This document shows, in pieces, positions 17,289 to 28,800 of a stretch of DNA of 64,000 nucleotides (position 1 is the first letter of the stretch; each line of letters opens with the position of its first letter). This stretch comes from Maribacter_C sp047345145 (lineage in GTDB: Bacteria; Bacteroidota; Bacteroidia; Flavobacteriales; Flavobacteriaceae). A program made the position numbers and the translations under genes. Below the pieces are notes generated by a model that was given only the letters and a program-made list of their open reading frames with translations, did not search any database and was not told the DNA's origin. The stretch spans positions 124,001-188,000 of the forward strand of contig NZ_JBLFER010000005.1 in assembly GCF_047345145.1 (NCBI RefSeq). The letters run 5' to 3'.

Positions 17289-18170
17289 TCACTTATGGGT
17301 TTCTCTAAACTGGTTTGGAGATAACTTTGTATTTTTTTTGAAGTACTTAAAAAAATTAGTTGGATCATCAAACCCTGAGTCATAGGCGATTTCTGTAACA
17401 GAAAGTTCGGTATTTACTAATAGATGTTTTATTTGGGTGGTAACAATATTATCAATTAAGGATTTCGCAGATTTTTTAATTGTGCTTTTTACAATATTGT
17501 TCAATGTTTTTGGAGTAATGGACATTTGCTCTGCATAGTGCAGTGCGGTTCTGCTTTCAGACCATTGTGCTTCGACTAAATTTTGAAATTTCAGAAACTG
17601 ATTTAAGTATTTAGTGTTCGAGAAGACGTTTTTATCTTTTGTTTTTTCACGATATAATTTAGAGACTAAGACGTGTAACAAACTTCTTTTAATACTTGAG
17701 GTATAGGCATCCTTTTCTAGCCCTGTCTCTAAGTACAATTGACTTAGTATGATTTCTACTTCCGAAAAGAGCGATGCGTTCAATTCGATTTTTGGTGATT
17801 CCAATAGTTCGTTAAATAGCTGAAGTGATTTTAGCCCCTCTTTTCTTCCAAGATGTTTGAATATAAAATCTTCAGTAAAAATCAATAACGTTCCTTCAGC
17901 TTCATATTTGGTGAATTTATGAGTTACCCCTTTTCTTAAAGAAAACACCGTCCCTTTTCGATATGAATAACTTTTATAATCTATGGTATGCCTTCCTTGT
18001 CCTTTGGTAATTATGAATAGAACATAAAAAGAGAGTTTATGATTCTCAGTTTGTTTGTGGTCACTTGGAGTTTTTTTCAAAACATTTTCAAGCGTTACTA
18101 TATCAAAAAAGGATTTCGAATTAGAGGAGCTTCGGAACGCTACTGTGGGTGTTTCTTCAATAGACTTCAA
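17289..18170 (-). CDS. AraC-family transcriptional regulator
   Basis: The protein has 293 residues. The N-terminal half is a cupin-like sensor (FYVLFIITKGQGRHTIDYKSY, KGTVFSLRKGVTHKF). The C-terminal ~100 residues form the double HTH (SESRTALHYAEQMSITPKTL and LLVNTELSVTEIAYDSGFDD, then PTNFFKYFKKNTKLSPNQFR), which matches AraC/XylS. The first possible start after an in-frame stop is TTG at 18170 (MKSIEETP); no ATG is available nearby. It may control the adjacent methyltransferase. The effector is unknown. Confidence 0.92.
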   Translation of the reverse strand: MKSIEETPTVAFRSSSNSKSFFDIVTLENVLKKTPSDHKQTENHKLSFYVLFIITKGQGRHTIDYKSYSYRKGTVFSLRKGVTHKFTKYEAEGTLLIFTEDFIFKHLGRKEGLKSLQLFNELLESPKIELNASLFSEVEIILSQLYLETGLEKDAYTSSIKRSLLHVLVSKLYREKTKDKNVFSNTKYLNQFLKFQNLVEAQWSESRTALHYAEQMSITPKTLNNIVKSTIKKSAKSLIDNIVTTQIKHLLVNTELSVTEIAYDSGFDDPTNFFKYFKKNTKLSPNQFRETHK

Positions 18171-18403
18171 TTTTTATAGCTTTGGTTCAAGTTAGGAATA
18201 TATTGACATTAATCATATCTAACTTATGTGAATAATCACTTGGCATCTTGTAGGTCCCCAAAAACGTCCATTTTGAGGCACGATTGGAATTCATATGAAA
18301 GATATGGTCATCCAGTTCTATTTATAGTTTTTTTTGTGGTTTCTAAAATTCACCTTTTAGGGAACTAATCAACCATCTGACTCCGAACCGTATTGAATAT
18401 TCA

Positions 18404-18411
18404 TACCTTTG
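18404..18411 (+). promoter_or_regulatory. -7 box TACCTTTG upstream of the pseudouridine synthase gene
   Basis: This is an exact TAnnTTTG match 14 bp before ATG 18426, implying an almost leaderless message. It also argues against the in-frame upstream TTG at 18393 as start, because that codon lies before the box. The rest of 18171-18425 shows nothing else recognisable. Confidence 0.5.
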
Positions 18412-18425
18412 CAAAAAATAATAAA

Positions 18426-19268
18426 ATGGGTAGGTCAGATTCCAATAAAGGAGATAAAAAGAAACCTGAAAAAAAAGCGGGTGCTTTCCGAAATAGAAAA
18501 ATTGGGAAAGGAAAACCTTCATTCAAAAAAACGGAAAAGAAGCAAGCTTCAAACCCGAATGAGATTCGATTGAATCGGTATTTGGCAAACTCTGGAGTAT
18601 GTTCTCGCCGTGAAGCTGATATTTATATCGCTGCAGGTAATGTGACCGTGAATGGAAAACCCATTTCTGAAATGGGTTATAAGGTAAAATTGACCGATGA
18701 CGTTCGATTCGATGGACGTAGACTGAACCCCATAAAAAAAGAGTACGTTCTCTTGAACAAGCCTAAAGACTTTGTAACTAAAGGAAGAGACGAGAGAGGA
18801 AGACGCACAGCGGCTAGTCTGGTTGCCGGAGCTTCTAAATCTGAATTAACTGCGGTTGACAAGTTAGATAAAAGCACCACTGGCCTCATACTATTTACAA
18901 ACGACGGAGAACTCTCTAAAAGATTAGCACGACCAAAAAACGGACTTCGGAAAATCTATCATGTTACCTTGACAAAGGAATTGCGCAGTGCGGATTTAAA
19001 ACGTATCAAAGAAGGTTTGTCCGTTGAAGACCATATAGTTCGAGTTCAAGATATTAGCTTTATTGATAATACTCCTAAGAATCAAGTGGGTATTGAGATT
19101 TATAGCTCAAGAAACAACATCGTAAAACGTTTGTTCGAAGAACTTGATTACGAGGTAACAAAACTAGATAGAGTGGTTTACAGTGCACTTACCAAAAAAG
19201 ACCTTCCCAGAGGTCACTGGCGCTATTTGACAGAGCAAGAGGTGATTAATTTGGGAATGGTTCAGTAG
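18426..19268 (+). CDS. RsuA/RluB-family pseudouridine synthase
   Basis: The 280-residue protein starts with a Lys-rich basic tail, then an S4 RNA-binding domain (RLNRYLANSGVCSRREADIY, VTVNGKPISEMGYKV). The catalytic domain has VDKLDKSTTGLILFTNDGEL with the catalytic Asp148; the usual Arg before LD is Lys here. The C-terminal part (KLDRVVYSALTKKDLPRGHW) is typical of RluB/RsuA/RluE, which modify uridines in rRNA. The exact target is not determined. The basic N-terminal extension is common in Bacteroidota members. Confidence 0.92.
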   Translation: MGRSDSNKGDKKKPEKKAGAFRNRKIGKGKPSFKKTEKKQASNPNEIRLNRYLANSGVCSRREADIYIAAGNVTVNGKPISEMGYKVKLTDDVRFDGRRLNPIKKEYVLLNKPKDFVTKGRDERGRRTAASLVAGASKSELTAVDKLDKSTTGLILFTNDGELSKRLARPKNGLRKIYHVTLTKELRSADLKRIKEGLSVEDHIVRVQDISFIDNTPKNQVGIEIYSSRNNIVKRLFEELDYEVTKLDRVVYSALTKKDLPRGHWRYLTEQEVINLGMVQ

Positions 19269-19276
19269 TCTTTCTG

Positions 19277-19960
19277 CTATACCAGTCCTGTTATTGCCGC
19301 AATAAAACCAATAACAAGAATTAGGAAAAACAAGCCTAAACTGATGGCATAAATGATTAGGACCTCGGATTTGGTTGAGGTTTTACTACTAAAATAATTA
19401 TGCACAAAGGGAATTCCTAAAACAGTCCCGAACAGCAACAATAGGGTAAAAGGGATAGCTCCAATAAGGCTAGCGGGCTTATTCGTTCGCTTGACCATGG
19501 TTGCCCTTGCCGCATAGTGGCAAACTATTGGATAGGCAATTAGTATACCTCCAAAATTTATGAATTCGCGAGAGGCATAAATTAGATATACATATTCGCT
19601 CCAAGTACTATTTTTCAAAGGACTTTCAATAATTGAGGCTACTAGATTGAAAAGAATGAAAATCCATAGAAAAGCATAAGCAATATCAAACCATTTTCGA
19701 GCTAGACCAATTTCTGTTTCTTGAACTGAATATACTGCACTCCGTAACCAGACCAACCATAGAAGGATAAATACACTCAAAACAAGCGATAGAATACCTA
19801 AAAGAATATTTGCGAATTGACTTGTTTCGGGGTTGGAAATTGTGCGAAAAGCAATAGTGATAACGGTATGAGCCAAAAACAAAACCAAAGGTCCGAGCAC
19901 CAAATAAATGGCCAGCTTTTTTGGAGAAAGATTGAAAATGTAATCCGTTAGTTTTTGCAT
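19277..19960 (-). CDS. Integral membrane protein, function unknown
   Basis: The 227-residue protein has about six hydrophobic segments, e.g. LAIYLVLGPLVLFLAHTVIT, ILLGILSLVLSVFILLWLVW, AYAFLWIFILFNLVAS, FTLLLLFGTVLGIPFV and ISLGLFFLILVIGFIAAITG. I recognise no family. It starts 3 bp after the stop of the WG-repeat gene, so the two are probably co-transcribed and may work together at the membrane. Confidence 0.7.
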   Translation of the reverse strand: MQKLTDYIFNLSPKKLAIYLVLGPLVLFLAHTVITIAFRTISNPETSQFANILLGILSLVLSVFILLWLVWLRSAVYSVQETEIGLARKWFDIAYAFLWIFILFNLVASIIESPLKNSTWSEYVYLIYASREFINFGGILIAYPIVCHYAARATMVKRTNKPASLIGAIPFTLLLLFGTVLGIPFVHNYFSSKTSTKSEVLIIYAISLGLFFLILVIGFIAAITGLV

Positions 19961-19963
19961 TGC

Positions 19964-21778
19964 TTATTCTTGTGAAATCAACTTCCCAAAAGCATCATAT
20001 TTTTTATCACCCAATTGATAGGTTTTTTGAACTCCTGTGCCATTAATGAAATATCCGTTGCTATCAGTTTTTACGATGACTTTTCCGGTTTTATCAATGA
20101 GTAAATAGCCATCGCCTTTGGAAACTAAGGCAATTCCATTTTCAAAAGAATTTGCCCTGTTATAGACTAGAGGTAATATAATTTCTCCCGTTTTGTCAAC
20201 AAACCCATACTGACCTTCGTCATTCTTTATAATGGCTAGACCTTCTGAAAATGCCTCTGCATCAGCATATGTACAGGGCACAATTACTTTCCCAGAAACA
20301 TCCATAAAACCATACTTTTCATTTGACCTAACCATTGTTAGACCTTCTGATTGTGTGACTATTTCATCAACACCGTCAACTTTTTTAATATTGCCTTCGG
20401 AGTCTAAGGTATACACTTCTTTGTCGTTACTGAGTGCGTGAGCATATTCATTATTTACATACCATACGTTTGAGAATTCAAGGTCAGAAAGTTTTTTGAG
20501 GTTGATATCATGGGCAATAAAGCCATGTTCTAAATTTTGCTGTATAAATACATGTCCGTTGCTAGTCTCATATACATTTACCGCTGCCATCTTGTCAAGA
20601 CTTTTATTTGTGATATTCAAATAGTAATAGGTTTCATCTTCCATAAAAAAGCGGTTGCCAATACGTTCTAAGGGCTTTTCATCAATTCTAAAAATTTCTT
20701 TTGCATCTTCATCCATGAAGATGAGCTGCTCTTTGGTTTGGTTGAGCAGAATATTTTTGAAACTACCACTATTTATAGCTTTGAAAGGAACAGTTTGAAA
20801 CCCCTCTTCAGTTTGAAAATAGAGCACAACGGTATCAATGTTTCCATTGAAATAGAACTTTCGGTGACTAACTCCGTCAGTATCTTTGGTTTTATCAATT
20901 TTTGAAGCCTTCTTAATTAAGTACTTTTTTAGTTGTTCAACATCCGCAAATTTGTCTTGCTTTAACCTGCTTTGAACTTCCTCTAAAACGGAAAGCATTT
21001 CTTTCATGACATCACTAGAAGAATCATCAGATGTAGGTGAGAAGGAACTGCTATTTTGACTCAAGGGTTTGCCGTCTTTGTTTAAGGCTCTAAGGTAAAC
21101 TCCGTCTGCATACGCATCGCTAATAGTAATATACAGGTGGTTTTTTTCAATCTTTTTGACTTTTACAACACCTTGCTTGTAATTTAGTTTTTTGGTTTTC
21201 TTCGTTAATTGTAAGGAGTCATATGCCTTGGTATAGCGAATATTGTAATCAATTTCAACAGAATCAATGACCTTGATGTCGGCCCATTCTTCATCCCAAA
21301 AAAAACTGATTTTGTTATTTTTAATTCCTTTTATAGCAGAAGTACCATCTTTAAAGTGGATTTTCTTCGGAGTAAACCATTCTTCAATTCCTTCCGTAAG
21401 AAAGACTTTACTCCAGTAATCATCACCGATTTTCTGAAATTTTAGAAATGATTTATTTTCTTTAAAAGTTTGTGTAAAACCGATATCTTCAAATTGTTGG
21501 GTAGCTGATTTTACAATTGAAGTATCAATACGGAAAGGTTCTGTAAGGCGTTCTTCTTCTTTGGTTATTGTTTTTGGTTCCTCAGCTGGAGCTTCAAAAA
21601 AGCCCATAAATGTTTTTAACCCTTCAATACCTTCGTCGAGTTCTTTTTCAAGTTCATCTAAGCTTGAGTCTTCTATTCTTTCTAGAAAAGCTTGCATTTC
21701 AGGGTTTACTTCTTGAGCAGATATGGTACTTATTGCAGCTAGCGAAATTACAATAAGAGATAGAATACGTTTCTTCAT
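19964..21778 (-). CDS. Secreted WG-repeat protein
   Basis: The 604-residue protein has a Sec signal (MKKRILSLIVISLAAISTISA-QE). The middle (residues ~130-400) is a beta-rich region without a family I recognise. Residues ~460-580 carry WG/KWG beta-hairpin repeats: EKYGFMDVSGKVIVPCTYAD, GQYGFVDKTGEIILPLVYN and DGYLLIDKTGKVIVKTD. WG repeats are surface or periplasmic modules of unknown activity. It is the first gene of a two-gene unit with the membrane protein at 19277-19960. An inverted repeat (21881-21896) lies about 100 bp upstream. Confidence 0.82.
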   Translation of the reverse strand: MKKRILSLIVISLAAISTISAQEVNPEMQAFLERIEDSSLDELEKELDEGIEGLKTFMGFFEAPAEEPKTITKEEERLTEPFRIDTSIVKSATQQFEDIGFTQTFKENKSFLKFQKIGDDYWSKVFLTEGIEEWFTPKKIHFKDGTSAIKGIKNNKISFFWDEEWADIKVIDSVEIDYNIRYTKAYDSLQLTKKTKKLNYKQGVVKVKKIEKNHLYITISDAYADGVYLRALNKDGKPLSQNSSSFSPTSDDSSSDVMKEMLSVLEEVQSRLKQDKFADVEQLKKYLIKKASKIDKTKDTDGVSHRKFYFNGNIDTVVLYFQTEEGFQTVPFKAINSGSFKNILLNQTKEQLIFMDEDAKEIFRIDEKPLERIGNRFFMEDETYYYLNITNKSLDKMAAVNVYETSNGHVFIQQNLEHGFIAHDINLKKLSDLEFSNVWYVNNEYAHALSNDKEVYTLDSEGNIKKVDGVDEIVTQSEGLTMVRSNEKYGFMDVSGKVIVPCTYADAEAFSEGLAIIKNDEGQYGFVDKTGEIILPLVYNRANSFENGIALVSKGDGYLLIDKTGKVIVKTDSNGYFINGTGVQKTYQLGDKKYDAFGKLISQE

Positions 21779-21880
21779 TTTTTGGTTGGTTTATAAAAAC
21801 TTTACAAAGGTATCTTTACTACAAACGCAGCTACCTACATATTATTTCTGTAAAATTAGGCCGATAGTTTCTAGTGTTTC

Positions 21881-21896
21881 TCACGGAATACCGTGA
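21881..21896. repeat. Inverted repeat TCACGG-AATA-CCGTGA
   Basis: A perfect 6-bp-arm inverted repeat sits between the end of the sprF-like gene and the promoter region of the WG-repeat gene. No T-run follows on the minus strand, so it is a poor intrinsic terminator and may instead be a protein-binding site. Confidence 0.45.
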
Positions 21897-21902
21897 AATA
21901 GA

Positions 21903-22835
21903 TTAATTGTTGGAATACCCTTTTCCAAAGCGATAGCTCAAAATAAAGCCTGGTGTATTCCCAATAGGAGAATCTTTTAACGCTAAGTTATAGTAGAATA
22001 TAAATCGAAAGTTGTCAATTAGATATAATCCTGCAGTTAGATTTACGGAAGAACTGGTACGATATCCCGCTCCCAGCTCGAATTTGTTTCTATAACTTAC
22101 GGAAACATTAGCATCAACTTGAAGCGGAGCGCCTTTTTCACTTTTGATAAGCACACTAGGTTTTAACATGAAATCTTCAAAACGGTTGTTGAAAAAACGA
22201 TAACCAAAGTACCCATAAATCGGACTATTCAATTCCAAATTATCATCGTTTGCCAATCGGTCGCCTAAGACATTTGGCATGGAAACACCAGCATAAAAAC
22301 GCGCATGATTGAACAAAAATCCGACGCCAACGGTGGGTATGGTTGCATTGATATTTTGTGCAAATCTGGGGTCATCGGTGATGCCTAGATCTAATAAATT
22401 GTCTTGGTACTGCTGCAGTCCGGCGGTTATTCCGAAAGACAATGTTCCGGGTTGATAGATTTGCCAATAGGGTCTGTTGTCTTTAAAATCGAAGAAGATT
22501 TTATAGGAATAGGCAGCGAAGGCACTTGTTGAAGTTGTAACACCGATTTCATCGCGAATGAATCCTGCACCGAGTCCGACTTTACCATCGTTAAGCGGCG
22601 TATGAAAACTCATGCTGAAGTTTTTCGGACTACCCTCGAACTCCTTAAGGATTCCGGTATAACTTATGGTAGCCTCTGTATCAGGCAATAATCCGGCATA
22701 AGCGGAATTAATAATAAACGGATTAAAATTATACTCCGGAAAAGCAGCGGTTTGCTGGCCAAAAATTGAATTGAATGATAAGAACGACAGCAAAACACCT
22801 AGTGCAAGCGTGCCAATTTTTTGGTTTGGTTTCAT
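21903..22835 (-). CDS. PorP/SprF-family type IX secretion membrane protein
   Basis: The 310-residue outer-membrane beta-barrel protein has a signal peptide (FNSIFG-QQ) and the family-typical start FPEYNFNPFIINSAYAGLLP, followed by alternating beta strands to FILSYRFGKGY. In Flavobacterium johnsoniae SprF is needed to secrete the adhesin SprB, and PorP/SprF paralogues sit next to large T9SS substrates with type-B C-terminal domains. Here the gene starts 4 bp after the stop of such a substrate (22840-30774), so it is very probably the dedicated partner of that adhesin. Confidence 0.93.
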   Translation of the reverse strand: MKPNQKIGTLALGVLLSFLSFNSIFGQQTAAFPEYNFNPFIINSAYAGLLPDTEATISYTGILKEFEGSPKNFSMSFHTPLNDGKVGLGAGFIRDEIGVTTSTSAFAAYSYKIFFDFKDNRPYWQIYQPGTLSFGITAGLQQYQDNLLDLGITDDPRFAQNINATIPTVGVGFLFNHARFYAGVSMPNVLGDRLANDDNLELNSPIYGYFGYRFFNNRFEDFMLKPSVLIKSEKGAPLQVDANVSVSYRNKFELGAGYRTSSSVNLTAGLYLIDNFRFIFYYNLALKDSPIGNTPGFILSYRFGKGYSNN

Positions 22836-22839
22836 TGGT

Positions 22840-25800
22840 TTATCGCTTTATTACTACGTATCCTTTTGTTTTTTGGAGAATGGTCTCACCTTCAATTTGA
22901 ATATCGAAGAAATAGGTTCCAGAAGGAAGTGTTCCTGCGCCCATTTTGGTCTTCATATTTGCTTCACCACGGAATACTTCCGAGCCATTGTCATAATTTT
23001 CGATTCTAAATACAGTATCTCCCCATCGATTATATATGGTTACAACATTTGCAGGGTAATACTCAATATTTTCTATATGCCAGTATTCATTGATTCCATC
23101 ACCGTCAGGAGAGAAACCATATTTGGTATTATCCTCCGGAATCAATGTCGTAAAGGATTGCTCCTCACATTGAACTGCATCACCAGCAGTATTGTATGCT
23201 ATTACAGTTACAAATATTTCGCGACCAAATGGATACTCTTCGTTATGGTTGTAGCTAGTTGAAGTGCCTAGTTCTAAATCGTTTACAATATCAGTACCTC
23301 CTGAAGTTGTACCAATAGATATGCGATAGCCGTCGGTTTTTTCGATTTCATCCCAGATAATGGTGCTTTCCAAATCCACTTCAGTTTCTCCGTTAAATGG
23401 ACTCGAAATAGTACTACACTCAGGAATAACAACTTCAGTTTCAAAGCTTCCAGAAGTACATCCCGCAGCATCACCTGAGCTGTTATATGGCGTAATGGTT
23501 ACGTAGATTAGAGTTTCGGAAGGTAGATCATCGGATAAAGTATAGCTGGTCAAAGAGGCTACATCTTCGTCGTTTACAATGTCAGTTCCATTCGGAGAAG
23601 TTCCAACGGAAATGCGATACCCATCCGCATCAAAGCTCGGGTTCCATGAAATATCTGTTGCTATAGGAATATCGTTTCGACTATTTAGTAAGTCAACAAG
23701 ATTGGTACAAGGTGGAATAGGTCTGATAGTGAAACTTTCAGTCACGCATGGCCCTATAGCATCACCAACTTCATTAAAAGGGATAATCGTAACAGTAACA
23801 ATTTCGCCTTGATCAAAGTCATTTTGAAATATATGACTGGTTCCAGTAACAATTAAATCGGTCTCGTCATTAGAGGTGGTGATTTCTGCTCTGATGGTTA
23901 ACTTATACCCGTCTGCATCCACAATTTCATTCCATGTTAGCTCATTAACATCAGCAACAATATCTTCGTCTCTTGGTGACAAAAGATTTGTACATACTGG
24001 GACTGATTTGATGGTGAAACTTTCGGAAGTACAGTTCATTGCTTCTCCAACTTCATTGTAAGGGGTAATTGTAACTGTTACGGTTTCACCTTGTTCAAAA
24101 TTGAAATCAGGATTATGGCTTGTACCTGAGGTAATATCAAAAGTCCCATTATTACCCGTGCTATTGCTCGCATCAACAGTTACTAGATAACCATTAGCAT
24201 CAGCTATTGCCCTCCACTCTAAATTAGTATCGACTGCGACATCGACTTCTTGGTTTTCTGGATCTGTCAAATCAGTACATAAAGGAATTGGCTTAATAGT
24301 AAAACTTTCTGACATACAATTTGTATTCTGGCCAACTTCGTTATAAGTTATAATGGTAACATCAACTGTTTCACCTTGTTCAAAATTGAAATCAGGATTA
24401 TGTGTTGTTCCTGAAGTGATATCAAAAGTTCCATTGTTGGCGGTACTGTTACTTGCATTAATAGTGACTAGATATCCATCGGCTTCGGCTATCGCTCTCC
24501 ATTCGATATTGGTGTCTACGGCAATATCAATATCGTCGTTTTCTGGAGCTGTTAAATTAGTACAAGCAGGAAGTGGTTTTATAGTAAAGCTTTTAGTTTC
24601 GCAGTCTATCGCATCACCACTTTCGTTCAATGGAATTATAGTCACCGTAACAAGTTCGCCTGGCGTAAAATCATTTTGAAAATCATAAGTTTCACCTGTA
24701 ACCAAAGTATTTGAAATATTATTTGCAGTACTGTTTTCAGCAGAGACACTTACTCTGTATTGCGAAGCATCGCTTACGGCGTTCCATGAAATTCTAGAAA
24801 TATCTTTGGCGACATTAACTTCTTTGTCTTCAGGTGAAAACAGGTCAGTACAAGAAGGAACTGGTTTAATACTAATGGTTTCTGCAGTACATCCAATTGG
24901 AGCACCTTGATCATTGTATGGTACGATGGTAACATCAACCGTTTCACCTTGTTCGAAATCATTGGTAAAAGTGTATGTTGTGCCCGTTGGAATGTCACGA
25001 TCAATTACATTGTTTATGGTACTATTACTTGCTGTAACGGTAAGCTCATATCTGTTCGCACCTGTACTAGCATTCCACTCAATGGTAGGTCTCAGTGCTA
25101 CATCGGTTAGGGGACTAGACAAAGTTGTGCATGCTGGTACTGGTGGAGGAATAATCGTAAAGCTCTCAGAAACGCATGGTCCTGTTGCGGCACCAACGGT
25201 GTTATAAGGTATAATAGACACCGTAACTGTTTCCCCGCGCTCAAAATCATTGGCGAACGGGTGTGTAGTGCCTGAAGTAATATCAAAAGTTCCATTGTTG
25301 GCGGTGCTACTATTTGCGGTTATTGTCAATGTATAACCAGTTGCATTTGTGCTAGCATTCCATGTAATACTGCCGAGGTCGAAAGGTACGTCCGGATCAT
25401 TGTTGCTTGGACTATTTAAGGTCGTACATAATGGTGGGCCATCGGTCGTGAAACGAACTTCGCTACATGGTCCTATGGCAATTCCGTTATCATTATAAGG
25501 TGTAACAGTAACGTAAATAGGTGTGCTTTGAGGTAAGTCAGTAGTTAAATCGTAGGTAGTTACATTATTCACATCGCTATTGAAAATATCTGTACCGCCA
25601 CTAGTTGTTCCTACAGTTAAATTATAGCCCGTGGCCGACGTTATTGCGTTCCATGATAAATCGATTCCTGGTGATATACCCGTAGCCAAATTTGCCGGAT
25701 TGGTAAGTTCTGTGCATGAAGGTGGACTTGTAGAATCTCCAGTTCGGAAGGTCTCCTCGATACAACCCGTTGCATCACCCACATCATTATAAGGTATGAT

Positions 25801-28800
25801 AGTAACATAGTACAATCTATTTTCCTCTAAATCATCAAGAAAATCATAGGTAGTTGCTGAGCCAACATCAATGTTATTTGCAACTTCTATTCCGTCTGAC
25901 GTAGTACCAACAACGACTAGATAACCTGTGGCGTTTGCAATTGCATTCCAACTTAAGTTAGTATCAATAGGTACGTCGGTCGGTGTACTTGGATTGGTTA
26001 AAGTTGTACAAACTGGAGGGACTGGAATTACTTCGGTGTGGAAACTTTCTGAAGTACAAGTGGCATCACCTTGATCATTATATGGCGTTATGGTGACAAA
26101 AATATCACTATCCTCAGGTAAATCTGTTGGTAAATCGTAAGTAACGACATTGCCAATATCTCCGGCATCAAGAATATCATTAGCCCCTGTTGAACTACCT
26201 AAAATTAATTTATAACCATCTGCATTCGAGATAGGGTCCCAACTTAAATCAGTTGTAACTGAAACATTTGGGGCATTATTTAAAGGTTCAGTAAGATTTG
26301 TACAAAATGGTATTGTAGCTGGGTCATTTGAAATAGTAAACCTTTCTTCTATACAAACTCCTGAATCTCCTTCATCATTAAATGGAGTAATAGTTACGTA
26401 GACCTCATCACCTGTATTAAAATCAGCTGCGAATTCATATGAAGTTTCATCGTTGATGGTTATGTTGTCTTCGATATCATTTCCACCTGGGGAAGTTCCA
26501 ACGGTCAGATAGTAACCTCTTGCATATTGGGCATGCTCCCAAGTAATATTAGTATTTACCGGAACATCAGTATCATCATGACGTGGCGAGGTAAGTTGGG
26601 TGCATTCAGGAATAGGACAATCACGTACATCTAGACTAAAAGTCCATCCAAAATTGTCTATCATAGATTGCCTTTCCTCTAAAGCATCACAATAAGGAAG
26701 TCCTTCAGCACCAAGAGTAATTCCACTTGTCAAAGTTTGTTCTGACCATGCAATTAAGGTGTTGTCATAGTTTTCTCTAATCAATGCGGTGTTGTCAAGC
26801 ATGTCTCGCATATCGGTAACACCACTTACATCCCAAGCTCCTAAATCTTGATTTAGGGCAGTGGCATTATAAAAAGCAGAACGCATACTAACATTTCCTA
26901 AGTTCCATAAATCCATAGTTTGATTGTAGGCAGAGGCGCCATAAAACATGTTGTTCATGTTACTTACACCTGAAACTCTCCAATTATTGACACTCTGATT
27001 GAATGCCGTGGCTCCACTGAACATTTCGAACATGGTATCTACTCCTCTTACGTTCCATGCATCAATATCGCTATTAAACGCAGTTGCACCTTTGAACATT
27101 TTCTCCATTGTAATTACCGAGGCCACATTCCATGAATTCATAGTTTGGTCATAGGCTACAGCATTTTCAAACATCGATTTCATTGTGGTCACGAAAGAAA
27201 CATCCCAAGAGTCGATAGTTCTATTAAATGCAGAAGCACCCTTGAACATTTCTTCCATGTTCAGTACTTCTCCGGTATCCCAATTTTGAATAGGTTGATT
27301 AAAGACCGTTGCATCCTCGAACATGGAGTTCATATTCGTCACGGAGCCTACATCCCAATTTCCAATAGCATTATTGAATATGGCTGCACCTTCGAACATT
27401 GAACGCATTAGAGTCACCGATGAAACATCCCAAGAATTGAGGGGTTGGTCAAATATTAGGGCTTGCTTGAACATGGATGACATATTGGCGACGGCGCTAA
27501 CGTTCCATGCATTCAAGGGTTGATTGAAAGCTTCGGCTGACTCGAACATCGATTGCATATTTACGACCGAATTGACGTTCCAATTCTCTAAAGGTTGATT
27601 AAATGCTTTGGCGCCATTGAACATCGATTGCATTGTAGTTACACGAGAAACATCCCAATTGGCTAAGGGCTGGTTGAACAAAAAAGAATTCTTGAACATG
27701 GCCGCCATATTGGTTACGTTGTCTACATCCCAACTATTGAGTGGGCGGTTAAAATTTTCAGCGCTTTCGAACATCGATTCCATGTTGGTGACCGAAGAAA
27801 CATCCCAAACATTTATTGGCTGGTTAAAGGAGGTCGAACGGGAAAACATGGAACTCATATTGGTAACCTTGTTCACATCCCAGCTATCAAGTGGACTATT
27901 AAATGCGGCTGCCTGACTGAACATAAAACTCATATTTTCTACGCTGCTGACATCCCAAACATTGATATCCTGATTGAATGCAGTGGTGCCGCTGAACATG
28001 TACCACATATTTGTTACGTTACCTACATTCCAGTTATCTAGCGGTTGGTTAAAAAATTCTGTTCTTCTGAACATCAGTCCCATGTTGGTAACATTACTTA
28101 CGTCCCAATTATTCAATGGTTGATTGAAGTCCATAAACCTTACGAACCCGTCGAACATTCTATACATGTTGGTCACATTGCTGACATCCCAACTGTTTAA
28201 CGGCTGATTGAAAAGTTCGGCTCTTTCGAACATTTCAGACATATTGGTTACGTTACTTACATCCCAATTATCGATATTACCATTAAACAAGGAGGCTTCC
28301 GCAAAGGCTTGTGACATATCAGTTACCTGTGAAAGATTCGGAATATCGGTTGCGTTGTACACCATGTTTTCACATTCATAACAAGCCCTTCTCATTGACT
28401 GGTATTCGTGGGTACCCCATTGCTCAATGGAGAGTACTTTTTCGCCATCTCCGAATGTTCCGAAATAGGGCGCGGGAAAATCCCCGATTATGGCAATGGT
28501 ATATTCACCCGGAATGTTGTAGGTGTGCGTAATATCGTTCGAAACATTGTTGTTGTATTCATTGTCGCCCCAGTCAATTGCATAGTTATAGGTGTAACTG
28601 GTATTTCTTTCCATTTCGAACTGACGGGCCCTAATATTACCAACAGGTTCACCTAGCCTCGTGTCGATTTTTATTTTATACGCCGCTGGGCTATTTACCC
28701 AAGAGGCTACAGTTGTAAAACTGAATTCCTCACAATCAACTGCCGGACCCTCATCGTTATAGGGTGTTACGGTAATATACACAGTATCACCAGGGTCGAA

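Noticed and set aside
24353..24679. A 108-codon plus-strand frame within the adhesin gene
   Set aside because: Its low-complexity composition mirrors the FN3-like repeats on the opposite strand; several similar antisense frames recur with the same period.
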